In this document: positions 8,522-18,100 of the stretch, piece by piece
Layout: every line of letters starts with the position of its first letter
Numbering within the stretch: the first letter of the stretch is position 1
Origin: GWE2-51-13 sp942492825
GTDB taxonomy: Bacteria > Bacillota_I > Bacilli_A > Erysipelotrichales > Erysipelotrichaceae
Direction of reading: 5' to 3'
DNA: 64,000 nucleotides
Assembly (NCBI GenBank): GCA_942492825.1
Contig: OW818635.1
Span: 1,054,001-1,118,000 of the forward strand
Notes under the pieces: generated by a model
Seen by the model: only the letters and a program-made list of their open reading frames with translations
The model's database searches: none
What the model was told of the DNA's origin: nothing
Position numbers and translations under genes: made by a program

Positions 8522-8549
8522 ATTTTAACCCCATGTATTAAGGTGTCAA
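8522..8549 (-). promoter_or_regulatory. Sigma-A-type promoter of the serine recombinase
   Basis: On the minus strand TTGACA (8549-8544) and TAAAAT (8527-8522) are separated by 16 bases, 20-odd bases before the recombinase start at 8498, which has an AGGAGG site. Confidence 0.6.
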
Positions 8550-8958
8550 TGTTTTTTTACACATATTCCAATCATTTTACTGCTGAATTAACCCTAATTT
8601 TATACCCCAAATCAATGTGAACAATTGTGTACCTTTTTACACCAGCCTTAATGAATTTCTCTTCCTAAGACTTTACATACAAGCTAGCTTAGTCTTCATA
8701 CTCCAAACACTCGCTCTGAGTAATAAGCTTTCGTGACAAAGGAGTACCCGGTTTTTTAGGTGATACCGGGAAACACCTTCAAAAGGAACTCATGAACGCG
8801 CTAGATCATGAACTGATGGTCTCTCCCCAGAACAGGTAAAGTGATTTTCTTTACTCGTCTCTTTCAGCTTTAGTTTTACTAAAGACTAAAGATTATTCCT
8901 TTATCTTATCTTTCATCTTTTCTTCTTTTCTTAATTCTAAGCAAATACTTAAACAAGT

Positions 8959-9018
8959 CTTTTTGGTCGTTTAACCATTGGCTGTATTTGCCATATGATT
9001 GTTATTACCGCTATTACT
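8959..9018 (+). repeat. 60-bp perfect direct repeat, copy 1
   Basis: Identical over 60 bases to 9207-9266, offset 248 bases. It contains the hairpin TGGCTGTATTTGCCA. The copies are too similar to be old, so the unit is either recently duplicated or kept identical by function. Confidence 0.95.
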
Positions 9019-9206
9019 GTTTTTTGGGTGTATTTGCCCTTTTACTCCTTTTGGGTGCTCATGACCCTGTTGATTCTGTCGCTTTAGGGTACTCTTGACC
9101 CTATGATCCTGTCACTCTTTGTCTTGAAGTGTTTATCAGTTCGCGGCATTTTACATGTGTTACCCAAGATCTGGATTTCCTTGCCGATGTACGGCATCTT
9201 TTCGTG

Positions 9207-9266
9207 CTTTTTGGTCGTTTAACCATTGGCTGTATTTGCCATATGATTGTTATTACCGCTATTACT
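9207..9266 (+). repeat. 60-bp perfect direct repeat, copy 2
   Basis: Second copy of the repeat at 8959-9018, within the same candidate structured RNA region. Confidence 0.95.
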
Positions 9267-9380
9267 TTTTCGACTCGAAGCCCGGCCTAGCTTAGTCAAT
9301 ACTCGGACATGAACCTGTAATGCCGCAGTTCATGCCCTCAGTTGGTCTGCAGGATTTCCTGCAGTTGAGTTAATAATTAC

Positions 9381-9620
9381 TCAGAAGATTGACTTCGTCT
9401 CCAAAACACTACTATGCAATAATCGAAATGAATAATAATGAACTTCGGTTGTATCATTCCTCCTTTCAAATGGTAGAGCATTAAGTTTCTTTCTTGATTT
9501 TTCTGCTCTAAATTTATATACGAACTGGAAATCAAAAACCATAATAGAAATCTCGAAATCTGTAAGAATCACACAACTTCACATATTTAGCGTCTTTTTC
9601 GATAAAGATTAAACTCCCGT
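9381..9620. other. Non-coding gap between structured region and HTH gene
   Basis: AT-rich. A 63-codon minus-strand reading frame crosses it (9381-9572) but has no ribosome binding site and no recognisable protein features. An AAAGGAGGAATG string lies near 9460-9471 on the minus strand with its ATG too close to be used well. Nothing else is supported. Confidence 0.4.
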
Positions 9621-9923
9621 CTATCTGAACAGATTGTTCTTGTCCAATATATTTGGGGACCTGTCTTTTTTCGAATAGGAAGTGACGTCTAGTTCTATAT
9701 CAAGAGCACCAGTCTTTTCTAGAAATTCGAGGTCAATAGCTAGTCTCTCAATAATAATTTTGACTGGTGCTTGCGACTTGTTTAAATTAATAAATCCTTG
9801 CTCACTAAGTTCTAAACGAATCAAAGATAGTCTTGATCTGGCTGTTGAAATAGACACTCCTGTTACAAGTGCTAAATCTTTGGGTGTCCAAAACGGTTTT
9901 TTTAAAAGATCTCTTATTGTCAT
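9621..9923 (-). CDS. Small helix-turn-helix DNA-binding protein (possible excisionase/regulator)
   Basis: 100 residues starting at an ATG preceded by GGAGAGAGGAG. Residues 8-35 (FWTPKDLALVTGVSISTARS) look like a MerR/Xis-type winged helix-turn-helix; the rest is helical and charged. It lies beside, and divergent from, the tyrosine integrase. Small proteins at this position in integrative elements commonly act as excisionases or regulators of integrase. Whether it directs excision or represses transcription cannot be told from sequence. Confidence 0.7.
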   Translation of the reverse strand: MTIRDLLKKPFWTPKDLALVTGVSISTARSRLSLIRLELSEQGFINLNKSQAPVKIIIERLAIDLEFLEKTGALDIELDVTSYSKKDRSPNILDKNNLFR

Positions 9924-10155
9924 ACAATCTCCTCTCTCCTTTGCTTGAGCGATATTTTGATATGAAGTTATCTGACCTTAGACAAAAACAACTCTCACTC
10001 ATGTTCATCGCTATGCAATGATATATACGAATCTATCACGAAATACCATAATTGAAATTTGACTTAATATCAGAAAAATTCGAGAAGACTAACAATTCAT
10101 GACATTATTAAAATAGGACATGGTATCGTATATATGTGCAAGGAGGGCAAATGCA

Positions 10156-11325
10156 GTGCTCACAAAACTTCACAAAGGTAAAAAGATTATTTATGGCTTC
10201 CGGTGTGACTTAAGGGATGAAACAGGAAAAAGAAAGCAAGTAATTCGCCGAAACGCAAATTGGTCAAGAAAAGATGCGGAGAATGCAGAGAGAGAGTTTC
10301 TTCAAACGCAATCGAATTTTAATAGCATAACTGTATTTACTTTTAATGATCTCTACAAGGAATACATGAAGCAGAAGGATCGTAACTTCATGAAGTTACG
10401 GTCTCAATACGACCTTAATAAAGTTTCTTCTAAACACATACTTCCCGTTTTCGGCAATATGATTTTGACCAAGATTGAACCTAAACATGTTGAAAAATGG
10501 CAGGATCAATTGATCAATGCCACTTATACAGCTGGGAGAAAAACCTTAAAGCACCAAGAACATTATTCAAATCGTCAACTCGTAAAAATCCAAACAAACC
10601 TGAATGCAATGTTCGAATTTGCAATTGATAAACGGTTGCTTCAATTTAACCCTTTTCGCTTTGTAGGACTTCGAAAGAGGCGCGTAGAGCCGAAAAGTAT
10701 TCAAATCAATATTATCTCCCCAGTTGAATTTTCTTTGCTCTATAACACGATACAATTGACTTCAGACACTCTGACTCGTCTTCAAGACACTGTGATATTC
10801 TCGATTTTATTCTGGTGCGGATTGAGGAAAGGAGAACTGATGGCACTCGATATCAAAGATTATGATATTTTGAATAAGAAACTCAAAATCTACAAGAACT
10901 GGGACTATATTACGAAAAACATTACTGCTCCAAAAACTACAAATGGTACAAGAGATGTCCCTGTGTGTGATCTTGTTGATGAAGCGATTCTCGAATTGAT
11001 CGCGTATTACAAAAAAATCCAAGGCTACTCTGTTGATTTACCTCTAGTTTCTTTCACATCAAGACTTGCACCATCAACTCTAACTCGCAAGAAAGATCAA
11101 TACTTCGAAAAAGCTGGAATCCCTAGAATCACTATTCATGATTTTAGACATTCTCATGTCTCTTACCTAATCAATTGTGACGACAAATTCAGAGACTTCG
11201 ATATAGCAAAAAGAATTGGCGATACGGTTCAGGAGATTAATGAAACCTATGGTCACCTAATTCTTGAAAGACAAAATACCATGGTTGCAAAAATGAATGA
11301 ATACCGACAGTCAAGCAAAAACTAG
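10156..11325 (+). CDS. Tyrosine recombinase / integrase
   Basis: Integrates and excises the element by tyrosine-mediated strand exchange. An N-terminal arm-binding domain (about 1-55), a core-binding SAM-like domain (about 60-165) and the C-terminal catalytic domain can be traced. Catalytic residues are the Arg in CGLRKGEL (near 226), HDFRH (His and Arg near 327-330) and the Tyr in ETYGHL (near 364). I choose the GTG at 10156 because AAGGAGGG ends eight bases before it; an in-frame ATG at 10120 would add 12 residues but has a poorly spaced site. Its 3' end lies 100 bases from the 3' end of tRNA-Gly(CCC), the usual arrangement for an element integrated at a tRNA. Confidence 0.93.
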   Translation: MLTKLHKGKKIIYGFRCDLRDETGKRKQVIRRNANWSRKDAENAEREFLQTQSNFNSITVFTFNDLYKEYMKQKDRNFMKLRSQYDLNKVSSKHILPVFGNMILTKIEPKHVEKWQDQLINATYTAGRKTLKHQEHYSNRQLVKIQTNLNAMFEFAIDKRLLQFNPFRFVGLRKRRVEPKSIQINIISPVEFSLLYNTIQLTSDTLTRLQDTVIFSILFWCGLRKGELMALDIKDYDILNKKLKIYKNWDYITKNITAPKTTNGTRDVPVCDLVDEAILELIAYYKKIQGYSVDLPLVSFTSRLAPSTLTRKKDQYFEKAGIPRITIHDFRHSHVSYLINCDDKFRDFDIAKRIGDTVQEINETYGHLILERQNTMVAKMNEYRQSSKN

Positions 11326-11392
11326 TGATTGCATTACATCACTTTTCTTGATTTATGTTAAACTTTTGTAAAACAATCTATGCAATCGTAAA

Positions 11393-11415
11393 AAAACCCT
11401 TTATTTAAGGGTTTT
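11393..11415 (-). terminator. Intrinsic terminator between integrase and tRNA-Gly
   Basis: AAAACCCTT...AAGGGTTTT hairpin followed on the minus strand by a T run. It ends the tRNA-Gly transcript and, being symmetrical, probably also the integrase transcript. Confidence 0.8.
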
Positions 11416-11424
11416 AAATTACAT

Positions 11425-11498
11425 TGGAGCGGGTGAGGGGAATCGAACCCCCGTATCGACCTTGGGAAGGTCGCGTTCTACCATTGAACTACACCCGC
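11425..11498 (-). tRNA. tRNA-Gly(CCC), probable integration site of the element
   Basis: 74 bases including an encoded CCA. Acceptor stem GCGGGTG/CACCCGC, T-arm GGGGGTTCGATTCCCCT, and a TTCCCAA anticodon loop giving CCC. It is nearly identical to tRNA-Gly(GCC) at 24475-24548. The 3' end faces the integrase, and the sequence becomes markedly AT-rich on that side, so the 3' part of this tRNA is the likely attachment site. The matching repeat at the far end of the element would be left of the window. Confidence 0.95.
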
Positions 11499-11588
11499 GT
11501 TGACTGCTCTTCTATTCTACAATCTTTTCGCTTTGATTTCCACTCTAAAATCATGCGAAAACGAAAGAAATTCAAAGGATTATGTGAG

Positions 11589-12392
11589 TTATCTGTTTTG
11601 AAATCGTGTGATTTTCCATTTCTTCATGGGGAAATCAAACCACCAATCCGCATGCTGAAAGGTACTATATCCGAGGATCATTTCCATCGGTTTCGCAAGA
11701 TTCGCATTCACATCGCTTAAGTCAAGCGCAGCGACATGATGCGGCGGAAAGAGCTTCCCATCGATCGTCAAATTGACGAGTAGATAGGTGGAAGTCATGA
11801 CCTTTTTGCCATTGGCATCCGTACCTTCACTTTCACCGATCTTGCGGAAGTATTTCGGAAAATCTGCGATAATTTTAGTATCGACCAATGTGATGCTAGA
11901 ACCGGTATCCCAAACTGTCGAACATTCTTTATCCCCTAAAAATGCTGGAACATACGGGTGCCCTGCTTCATCCATGTATAAATCACTCACTTTGGAGGCA
12001 TACTTTCTTCCGTCGGGATTCACTTCCAAGGTGTTATTTTGGAAATCGAAGTGGAATGCATAGGACTTTAAAACATTCATGCCGATCAAATTCACTTGTT
12101 CATGATTTGCGTCGACGCGTGTGAATTCAACATTCTCCTTCAGAATCGGTCCAAGTTTTAAGCTTGGGATCCGAATTAGGTCTTCACTTGACTGTGATAC
12201 GACACCGGATGAAGCATGCGATTTTACTTTCGGGTATTGGATCGTGAACTCGCTTTTACGGATACGACTCAGCGCTGCTCCGGTATCAAGTAAAAAATCG
12301 AACTCGTCCCCTTCAACGGTCGCATCGACACGTACTTGGGCGCATTCGTAATCATCCGGTTCATTGATAATATTTAGTTTGATTTTACTCAT
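11589..12392 (-). CDS. Two-lobed retropepsin-like aspartic protease
   Basis: 267 residues with two aspartyl-protease motifs: LLDTGAALS (Asp near 35) and VWDTGSSITLVD (Asp near 162). Each is followed by hydrophobic strands typical of the retropepsin fold. Bacterial retropepsin-like proteins usually carry one motif and dimerise; here both lobes are in one chain, as in pepsin. There is no signal peptide, so it is probably cytoplasmic. Its substrate is unknown. The next gene upstream (a membrane protein) runs the same way, 77 bases away. Proteolytic activity is inferred from the motifs only. Confidence 0.75.
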   Translation of the reverse strand: MSKIKLNIINEPDDYECAQVRVDATVEGDEFDFLLDTGAALSRIRKSEFTIQYPKVKSHASSGVVSQSSEDLIRIPSLKLGPILKENVEFTRVDANHEQVNLIGMNVLKSYAFHFDFQNNTLEVNPDGRKYASKVSDLYMDEAGHPYVPAFLGDKECSTVWDTGSSITLVDTKIIADFPKYFRKIGESEGTDANGKKVMTSTYLLVNLTIDGKLFPPHHVAALDLSDVNANLAKPMEMILGYSTFQHADWWFDFPMKKWKITRFQNR

Positions 12393-12469
12393 AGGTTCAC
12401 CCGCTTGTTTTCAGTCCACATTCTACCATAGACAACCCCGAAACACCATGATACATACCTTATCTAGAC

Positions 12470-13228
12470 TCAATGAAAGTAACGTTGGATCGCACTCATA
12501 TGACGGCGTAAGTCTTTTGAAATCCCCTTGCATCCTTGTAAGGAAATCATCGTCGAGCTATCTAGATCGACACCGATCGGTAGAAACACGAACTGCGGTG
12601 GCTGATCCCAATATACTGACTGACAAAAATCGCGAACTTCTTCCGATAGGATCTGTTCGAAAAAGCAAACCGAGAATTGAACCATTCGTTCGTTCTTGAC
12701 AAGTTTCGACCGGTCAATTTCTTCCGTTACTCTCAATAATAAAGCATCGATCGCGACTCCGGGTTTCATCGAACTTACAAATGCAAAATATCTCAAATAA
12801 GGAATCATCAACTTTCGTGCGATCTTCTTCTGCGCAATTTTGATCTCAATGACATCGTTATCGATTGAGATATTCTGTGATTCAAAATGATACCCATCTT
12901 CCATCATTTTTGCGAGTACTTGTTTCGGAAAGTCTTCGGTGTCGATCGGCGAATAAATTTGACTCTCATTTTGCATTCGTTCAAGTTTATTGAAATGGTC
13001 GATACCCATCGCCAGTGAAATCAATCGTAATGTCACCCAAAGCACGAGTCCAAAGTAAACCAAAATGAATACCATAAATCCAAGACGAATTGATAGCGGT
13101 TCGATTGGTTTGTCGCCAAAGAAGCGGTCATATCCCAAAAAGAACAACACGAAGGATAAAACCACAAAAAGAAGCGCTCCAAACATAATGATGGTTACTT
13201 GCCATTGCGTCCTTTTACGTTTCGCCAT
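12470..13228 (-). CDS. Hypothetical membrane protein with two N-terminal transmembrane helices
   Basis: The start at 13228 (MAKRKRTQ) is set by GGGGAGAAGC; an upstream in-frame ATG would overlap that site. A basic N-terminus is followed by two transmembrane helices (about residues 11-33 and 45-68) and a cytoplasmic domain of roughly 180 residues rich in Glu, Asp and Lys. No family is recognised. It is co-directional with the aspartic protease downstream and may form an operon with it. Confidence 0.75.
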   Translation of the reverse strand: MAKRKRTQWQVTIIMFGALLFVVLSFVLFFLGYDRFFGDKPIEPLSIRLGFMVFILVYFGLVLWVTLRLISLAMGIDHFNKLERMQNESQIYSPIDTEDFPKQVLAKMMEDGYHFESQNISIDNDVIEIKIAQKKIARKLMIPYLRYFAFVSSMKPGVAIDALLLRVTEEIDRSKLVKNERMVQFSVCFFEQILSEEVRDFCQSVYWDQPPQFVFLPIGVDLDSSTMISLQGCKGISKDLRRHMSAIQRYFH

Positions 13229-13270
13229 GCTTCTCCCCTTTTTATTCATATTTTAACATCAATCCCCAAC

Positions 13271-13298
13271 AAAAAAATCCCCGGATTTTTATCCGGGG
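13271..13298 (-). terminator. Intrinsic terminator of the FMN-binding-like lipoprotein gene
   Basis: TCCCCGGAT-AAAA-ATCCGGGGA hairpin with seven Ts after it on the minus strand, just past the stop at 13318. Confidence 0.9.
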
Positions 13299-13317
13299 AC
13301 GATTTACTCTAACTCGT

Positions 13318-14682
13318 TTACTTTAACGTGACTTCGTATTTGTTGGTATAGGAAGCTTCCAAGGCACCCAGGATATCCCCGTGCGCATCGGTCAAACTCA
13401 TCGTAGCGGCGGTCGTGACATCGGCCAATTCCGCTTTTTCATCATCCGTCAATTTGCCGTACTTCGCGACATCTTCCGGTTTTTCCATGGTTTCAAGTAA
13501 CGGACGGCCGTTAAGGTCGGAAGTAAACTTCGCTTCCCATTCTTTAACTTCCGCAATCGTCTTGCCCGTGAAGACTTCTTGGAATTTGTCCATTTGGCTG
13601 GTCCAAGTTCCGGTCGTCATGACATATTCACTACCACGAACGCGTTTCGTATTCCAACCGGCGATTTCAGCGAAGAAGGCTTCTTCCGTGCCGGCAGTCT
13701 TACCATCGATGACTTCATCATGGTTTTCGTCGTTATTATATCCACCTTGTCCAGGGAATCCGCTGAAATGAGGCATCGAAGCGCCGTCATAGTTCGGCGT
13801 TGCGACTTCGAGCATGTCGACGAAGGTCGCTACGATCTTGCCGTCTTTATCGAACAAAGTCGTCGCGAAAGTTTCGTTGAAACTCCAAACTTGCGTTTCG
13901 GTGTTATCCGCTCCCGGACCTTTACGCGGCGTAAATGTGAATCCAAAGCCAGCAGCGACAACGCCTTTGACTTCAAGTTCGCGTTTGTTTTCGAAAGCCG
14001 CTTTGATCGCGCCGATGATATCGCCGTGACCATCTTTTAAACTCATCGTTGCGGCAGTCGTGACATCGGCCAATTCCGCTTTTTCGTCAGCCGTTAATTT
14101 TCCGAATTTCGCGACATCTTCCGGTTTTTCCATCGTCGCGAGTAAAGGACGTCCATTCAAATCCGAGGTATATTTCGCAAACCAGGCTTCGATTTCCGCA
14201 ACCGTCTTACCGGTAAAGACTTCTTGGAATTTGTCCATTTGGGTGGTCCATGTTCCGGTCGTCATGACGTAATCTGCGCCGCGTTCTCTCTTCGTCTTCC
14301 ATCCTTCGACTTCCGCTGTATAGTTTTCGGCGGTATCGGCAGTCTTACCATCGATCACTTCATCGTGGTTCTCGTCGTTATTGTAACCACCCTGTCCAGG
14401 GAAACCGCTCAGATGCGGCATTGAGGCACCGTCATAGTTCGGAGTGGCGACTTCGAGCATGTCGATGAAAATATCTACTACTTTACCATCTTCGTCAAAC
14501 AACGCGTTGACGAATACTTGGTTGAAACTCCATACTTGGGTTTCCGTGCTGTCTTTACCAGGACCTTTACGTCCGGTATTGGTGATTCCGAATCCTTGGT
14601 ATACTTTGACGGCTTTTTCACCGCAAGCCGATAAACTGAAGATCATGGCCAATGCGATGAATAGAACTGCTAGCTTTTTCAT
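13318..14682 (-). CDS. Lipoprotein with two tandem FMN-binding-like domains
   Basis: A signal peptide ends in the lipobox LSAC (Cys near 20), so it is anchored outside the membrane. The rest is two halves of about 214 residues, each with GRKGPG/PRKGPG, ETQVWSFN, YNNDENHDEV, YVMTTGTW and GRPLL in the same order. Each half ends with DVTTAATMS (about 203-211 and 417-425), which fits the D-x-x-[ST]-[GA]-A-T pattern where ApbE attaches FMN to Thr. This recalls PplA/EetA-type extracellular electron-transfer lipoproteins, which have two FMN domains. Flavin attachment is an inference. No ApbE or quinone dehydrogenase gene is visible in this window. Confidence 0.7.
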   Translation of the reverse strand: MKKLAVLFIALAMIFSLSACGEKAVKVYQGFGITNTGRKGPGKDSTETQVWSFNQVFVNALFDEDGKVVDIFIDMLEVATPNYDGASMPHLSGFPGQGGYNNDENHDEVIDGKTADTAENYTAEVEGWKTKRERGADYVMTTGTWTTQMDKFQEVFTGKTVAEIEAWFAKYTSDLNGRPLLATMEKPEDVAKFGKLTADEKAELADVTTAATMSLKDGHGDIIGAIKAAFENKRELEVKGVVAAGFGFTFTPRKGPGADNTETQVWSFNETFATTLFDKDGKIVATFVDMLEVATPNYDGASMPHFSGFPGQGGYNNDENHDEVIDGKTAGTEEAFFAEIAGWNTKRVRGSEYVMTTGTWTSQMDKFQEVFTGKTIAEVKEWEAKFTSDLNGRPLLETMEKPEDVAKYGKLTDDEKAELADVTTAATMSLTDAHGDILGALEASYTNKYEVTLK

Positions 14683-15110
14683 TCAAGTTCCTCCTTGATA
14701 ATTTGATTGTATAAGTTGTTCACAAGTGTGTCAATGATATTGTGTTATTTTGTTCACGAAAACATGTTTATTTTGTGACTTTTGTTTAGTTATGTTCTTT
14801 ACTGCTCGAATTTCACAATTTCATTTAACAGATGTTTGAAATACGGCTTTTTATCGACATTTTCCGTCAATTTCTCATTGCACAATATCAGTGTTTTGTA
14901 CCTACTTTTTCGATCAATTGTGACCAAGAGTTCCCTTTATATGTATCATGAATCGATTCATATTCAAATTTCCGGTTCGAGTTAACATGCTAATTTCTTC
15001 GAACTTTTAACTTTTAGCAAGAACGATACGTTACACCTCTTAATTTCATGTTTATTGATCAGTTCATCTCTCATGATAGATTCGCAGATTCATAAATCAA
15101 ATCACAAAGA
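14683..15110. other. Non-coding gap, no feature recognised
   Basis: About 430 AT-rich bases upstream of the lipoprotein gene. It must contain that gene's promoter, but no -35/-10 pair stands out. The lipoprotein has a GGAGGAAC ribosome binding site. I see no RNA gene, repeat or small ORF with a convincing start. Confidence 0.5.
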
Positions 15111-15138
15111 AAGGCACTTTCATTTCTGAGAGTGCCTT
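15111..15138 (-). terminator. Intrinsic terminator of the giant repeat protein gene
   Basis: AAGGCACT...AGTGCCTT hairpin followed on the minus strand by TTCTTTG, 25 bases after the stop at 15163. It appears once, directly downstream of the gene. Confidence 0.75.
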
Positions 15139-15162
15139 CGAATCTTTAGTCAGAATTTTAGA

Positions 15163-18100
15163 TTAATCCGGAAACTCATGGAGACCATTATTCCAGTAAT
15201 CCAATCTTGATGCCAACAAACCGATGGTTGTCTTGTTTCCTGTCGCTAATGCGGCATTCACAGCAACCTTTAGTTCGTCAATCGAATCGTACGGTGGGAA
15301 GTAGTCTCCCAATGCCGATTCGTTCAACAAAGCGGCGACTGCGGCTCTTAGTAAGATCTGTGCCTTACCTTTCAAGTCGTTTCCACCTTTGTAGTTCAAG
15401 GCATCCATTAACGTATCTTCTTTGCCATCCTTATTCATATCCAACTTACCACCGTTGAAGTATCTCGAATCTACAGTGAAGACACTTCTTACGGTTTGAG
15501 TTGTTGCGAATAAAGTATGAATCGGCCATTGTTCCGGATGGTTCTTCCAGTATCCCGGAGTAAATCCGTACCAGTAGAATCGGATCGTCTCATCATCAGT
15601 CGCAGTGTCCTCATTGTTTTCATTATCTCTACCTTTAGTAGTGACAACGTCATAGTGGGTTCCACCGGCTTCACCTTCAACCCAACGAGTGATCGTAAAG
15701 GTAAAGGTCGAGGCCGGCGCGATCGTAATCGGTGAACCGCCAAATTGGGCAAGCGCTTCAGGGAGAAGATCTCCGAAAACTGAATCATTAATATAGAATA
15801 TCTCAACGTTTTCAACACTATTATTCCGGATTACAAAGGTAAAGATTACATCTGCGCCAGAGAACGGAATGCTTGTTTTATTGGCGGTCTTTGTTACGCT
15901 GATATCCGGCAGGACATCCGTCACATAGACAGTTTCCGCATCGTCATCTTTCGCTTCATTTCCTTCATTATCCAACGCATATCCCCATGCCGTATTGGTG
16001 TAGGTGCCGAATTCGGAATAGGTCATGTCGCTTGTAAATACTTTTGAGGTCTCGCCAGGATTTAACCAAATCTCGGGATCTCCGCTTAACCATTCGTAGA
16101 TAATCGCTGTGGTACCGTTGGGTAACATGTCGATGATCTTCGTCAAATGGACAGGTTCTACAGAATTGTTGGTGACAGAGAACGAGTAATGGAAGATTCC
16201 ACCCGGTTCAGGCAGGGTCGGAGGTGTGACGGACTTATTTACCGTAATGATCGGTAAGACGTCCGTGACCGTGACGCTGCGGCTGTCATCGTCGTAAGCG
16301 GTATTGGCTTCGTTGTCCTTCGCCCACGCTTCGCCTTTGTTGGGATAGACTCCCGCATCGGTGTACGTCTTGGTGAAAGATCCCGGTAATAAGTATTCCC
16401 CGCCGACCGCGATCCAAATCTCCGGATCGCCGGCTTCCCATTCATACAGGGTGCCGAGTTTGTCATCGACGACTTTCGTCAACATCACCGGTTCGACCGA
16501 CAGGTTCTTCACCGTGAACGTATAGGTGAAGATTCCGCCCGGTTCGAGGCGGCTCGACGGGCTCGCCGTCTTGATCAGTTGGATCGTCGGTAAGACGTCC
16601 GTGACCGTGACGCTGCGGCTGTCATCGTCGTAAGCGGTATTGGCTTCGTTGTCCTTCGCCCACGCTTCGCCTTTGTTGGGATAGACTCCCGCATCGGTGT
16701 ACGTCTTGGTGAAAGATCCCGGTAATAAGTATTCCCCGCCGACCGCGATCCAAATCTCCGGATCGCCGGCTTCCCATTCATACAGGGTGCCGAGTTTGTC
16801 ATCGACGACTTTCGTCAACATCACCGGTTCGACCGACAGGTTCTTCACCGTGAACGTATAGGTGAAGAGTCCGCCCGGTTCGAGGCGGCTCGACGGGCTC
16901 GCCGTCTTGATCAGTTGGATCGTCGGTAAGACGTCCGTGACCGTGACGCTGCGGCTGTCATCGTCGTAAGCGGTATTGGCTTCGTTGTCCTTCGCCCACG
17001 CTTCGCCTTTGTTGGGATAGACTCCCGCATCGGTGTACGTCTTGGTGAAAGATCCCGGTAATAAGTATTCCCCGCCGACCGCGATCCAAATCTCCGGATC
17101 GCCGGCTTCCCATTCATACAGGGTGCCGAGTTTGTCATCGACGACTTTCGTCAACATCACCGGTTCGACCGACAGGTTCTTCACCGTGAACGTATAGGTG
17201 AAGAGTCCGCCCGGTTCGAGGCGGCTCGACGGGCTCGCCGTCTTGATCAGTTGGATCGTCGGTAAGACGTCCGTGACCGTGACGCTGCGGCTGTCATCGT
17301 CGTAAGCGGTATTGGCTTCGTTGTCCTTCGCCCACGCTTCGCCTTTGTTGGGATAGACTCCCGCATCGGTGTACGTCTTGGTGAAAGATCCCGGTAATAA
17401 GTATTCCCCGCCGACCGCGATCCAAATCTCCGGATCGCCGGCTTCCCATTCATACAGGGTGCCGAGTTTGTCATCGACGACTTTCGTCAACATCACCGGT
17501 TCGACCGACAGGTTCTTCACCGTGAACGTATAGGTGAAGAGTCCGCCCGGTTCGAGGCGGCTCGACGGGCTCGCCGTCTTGATCAGTTGGATCGTCGGTA
17601 AGACGTCCGTGACCGTGACGCTGCGGCTGTCATCGTCGTAAGCGGTATTGGCTTCGTTGTCCTTCGCCCACGCTTCGCCTTTGTTGGGATAGACTCCCGC
17701 ATCGGTGTACGTCTTGGTGAAAGATCCCGGTAATAAGTATTCCCCGCCGACCGCGATCCAAATCTCCGGATCGCCGGCTTCCCATTCATACAGGGTGCCG
17801 AGTTTGTCATCGACGACTTTCGTCAACATCACCGGTTCGACCGACAGGTTCTTCACCGTGAACGTATAGGTGAAGAGTCCGCCCGGTTCGAGGCGGCTCG
17901 ACGGGCTCGCCGTCTTGATCAGTTGGATCGTCGGTAAGACGTCCGTGACCGTGACGCTGCGGCTGTCATCGTCGTAAGCGGTATTGGCTTCGTTGTCCTT
18001 CGCCCACGCTTCGCCTTTGTTGGGATAGACTCCCGCATCGGTGTACGTCTTGGTGAAAGATCCCGGTAATAAGTATTCCCCGCCGACCGCGATCCAAATC

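Larger units (their letters stand above)
8640..9380 (-). ncRNA. Candidate large structured non-coding RNA of the mobile element
   Basis: This roughly 740-base stretch has no convincing gene but many hairpins. Examples are CCCGGT...ACCGGG (8748-8770), CATGA...TCATG (about 8791-8810), CTGCAG...CTGCAG (9347-9364) and ACATGAAC...GTTCATG (9307-9334). Five short hairpins share one design on the minus strand (GGGYMA-NNA-GYACCC type): 8979-8993, 9026-9039, 9053-9067, 9087-9101 and 9227-9241. An identical 60-base block occurs twice and CTAGCTTAGTC occurs near both ends (about 8685 and 9287). Minus-strand linkers are purine-rich, as in large ornate RNAs such as ROOL and GOLLD, which are also found in mobile elements. 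The strand and exact ends are guesses; no known family could be confirmed. Confidence 0.4.

Noticed and set aside
9381..9572. 63-codon minus-strand frame
   Set aside because: No ribosome binding site and low-complexity AT-rich content.
11424..11720. 98-codon plus-strand frame
   Set aside because: Runs antisense through tRNA-Gly(CCC) and the end of the aspartic protease gene.
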